DNA of 64,000 nt from Phialophora verrucosa (lineage: Eukaryota; Ascomycota; Eurotiomycetes; Chaetothyriales; Herpotrichiellaceae). Below are positions 63,643 to 64,000 of the stretch, in pieces; within the stretch, counting starts at the first letter, position 1, and each line of letters begins with the position of its first letter. The stretch lies in the NCBI GenBank assembly GCA_002099365.1, contig MSED01000014.1:1984001-2048000 (forward strand), in the 5' to 3' direction. The position numbers and the translations under genes were made by a program. A model generated the notes under the pieces. It saw only the letters and a program-made list of their open reading frames with translations. It was not told where the DNA came from and made no database searches.

Positions 63643-64000
63643 ATGTCGCGACAAGCAACAGAGGGTCTATATCTGTCACCCGACCAACAAGACCTTCTCA
63701 TGGCAGCGTTAAATTCCAACCAATCTCCAAAACAATCGACCACTCAAAAGACAACCCCTCAAACCGTCAACTTCACTCCCAACATGAGTGCTCCTGATTC
63801 AGGCAATCTCGACTTCAGCGACGACAGCCCTTTCCTTGATTTCGATCCAGACGGCGACTTCGGCGACGACAGTTTCGATTTTGACTCAAGCGGCCGCATG
63901 ATCGGCGACATCCCCGACGAACAAGTCTCTCAAGATCGGCACGATAAGCGAAAAAGCGTTGATGGAAAAGATGACGACGACGAAGGAGGCGGTAAAAGAC
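63643..64000 (+). CDS. YAP1: AP-1-like bZIP factor, Yap1/NapA type (5' part)
   Basis: The frame from ATG 63643 stays open to the window edge (119 codons). It begins MSRQATEGLYLSPDQQDLLMA, the conserved N-terminal block of fungal Yap1/NapA proteins (EGLYLSPDQQDLL). The acidic segment SPFLDFDPDGDFGDD follows, then the basic/Lys-rich approach to the bZIP (DKRKSVDGKDDDDEGGGKR). Yap1 controls oxidative-stress and drug-resistance genes and is regulated by redox-sensitive Cys-rich domains that lie outside the window. The gene continues past 64000. A second in-frame Met at codon 48 could be an alternative start. Confidence 0.9.
   Translation, partial: MSRQATEGLYLSPDQQDLLMAALNSNQSPKQSTTQKTTPQTVNFTPNMSAPDSGNLDFSDDSPFLDFDPDGDFGDDSFDFDSSGRMIGDIPDEQVSQDRHDKRKSVDGKDDDDEGGGKR

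Overview
This window is nuclear DNA of a filamentous ascomycete (Pezizomycotina). The genes are close together, with short introns of about 49-105 nt that usually have GT..AG ends and CTGAC/CTAAC-like branch points. The gene content is fungal: Zn2Cys6 regulators, an NpgA-type phosphopantetheinyl transferase, a DapB/Ste13-type dipeptidyl aminopeptidase, fused THI6, NUP82, DPB2 and a Yap1/NapA-type bZIP factor. The overall flavour is Eurotiomycetes-like, but the order cannot be fixed from the sequence alone. There is no viral, plasmid, transposon or CRISPR content, and no convincing tRNA or rRNA gene.

Left part (1-16.5 kb): after a probable 3' end of a gene at the left edge comes an MFS transporter (-), then a glycerol-catabolism block. 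The block holds mitochondrial FAD glycerol-3-phosphate dehydrogenase (GUT2, -), an aquaglyceroporin (Fps1-like, -) and, divergently, glycerol kinase (GUT1, +). A Zn2Cys6 transcription factor (-) follows immediately, then a RidA-family protein (+). Glycerol entry, phosphorylation and oxidation are therefore encoded side by side, with a candidate regulator next to them. This is the most system-like arrangement in the window.

Central part (16.5-45.5 kb) is mostly housekeeping: NASP/Sim3 histone chaperone (-) and DNA polymerase epsilon subunit B (+), diverging from a promoter with several MluI-box-like sites; PPTase with a long low-complexity insertion (-); PDX2/SNO glutaminase (+); cap-binding protein CBP20 (-) diverging from nucleoporin NUP82 (+); bifunctional thiamine synthase THI6 (-); eIF5 (+); a small unknown membrane protein interrupted by an in-frame TAG (-); a GDSL esterase of the IAH1 type (-); a CLC chloride channel/exchanger (+); an unknown three-TM protein (+); and dipeptidyl aminopeptidase (+).

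Right part (45.5-64 kb): a repeat-rich stretch leads into an accessory-looking set: a secreted type-B carboxylesterase (-), a second Zn2Cys6 factor (-), an unknown low-complexity protein (+), minisatellite-like repeats, a 14-TM DHA2 MFS exporter (-) and two short-chain dehydrogenases (+ and -). It ends with a TMEM170-type membrane protein (+), an SPF30-like Tudor splicing factor (-), and the 5' part of a Yap1/NapA bZIP gene cut by the window end. Exon joins were worked out by hand from splice signals and reading-frame continuity. Start codons were moved to the first plausible ATG where the longest open frame began at a non-ATG codon.
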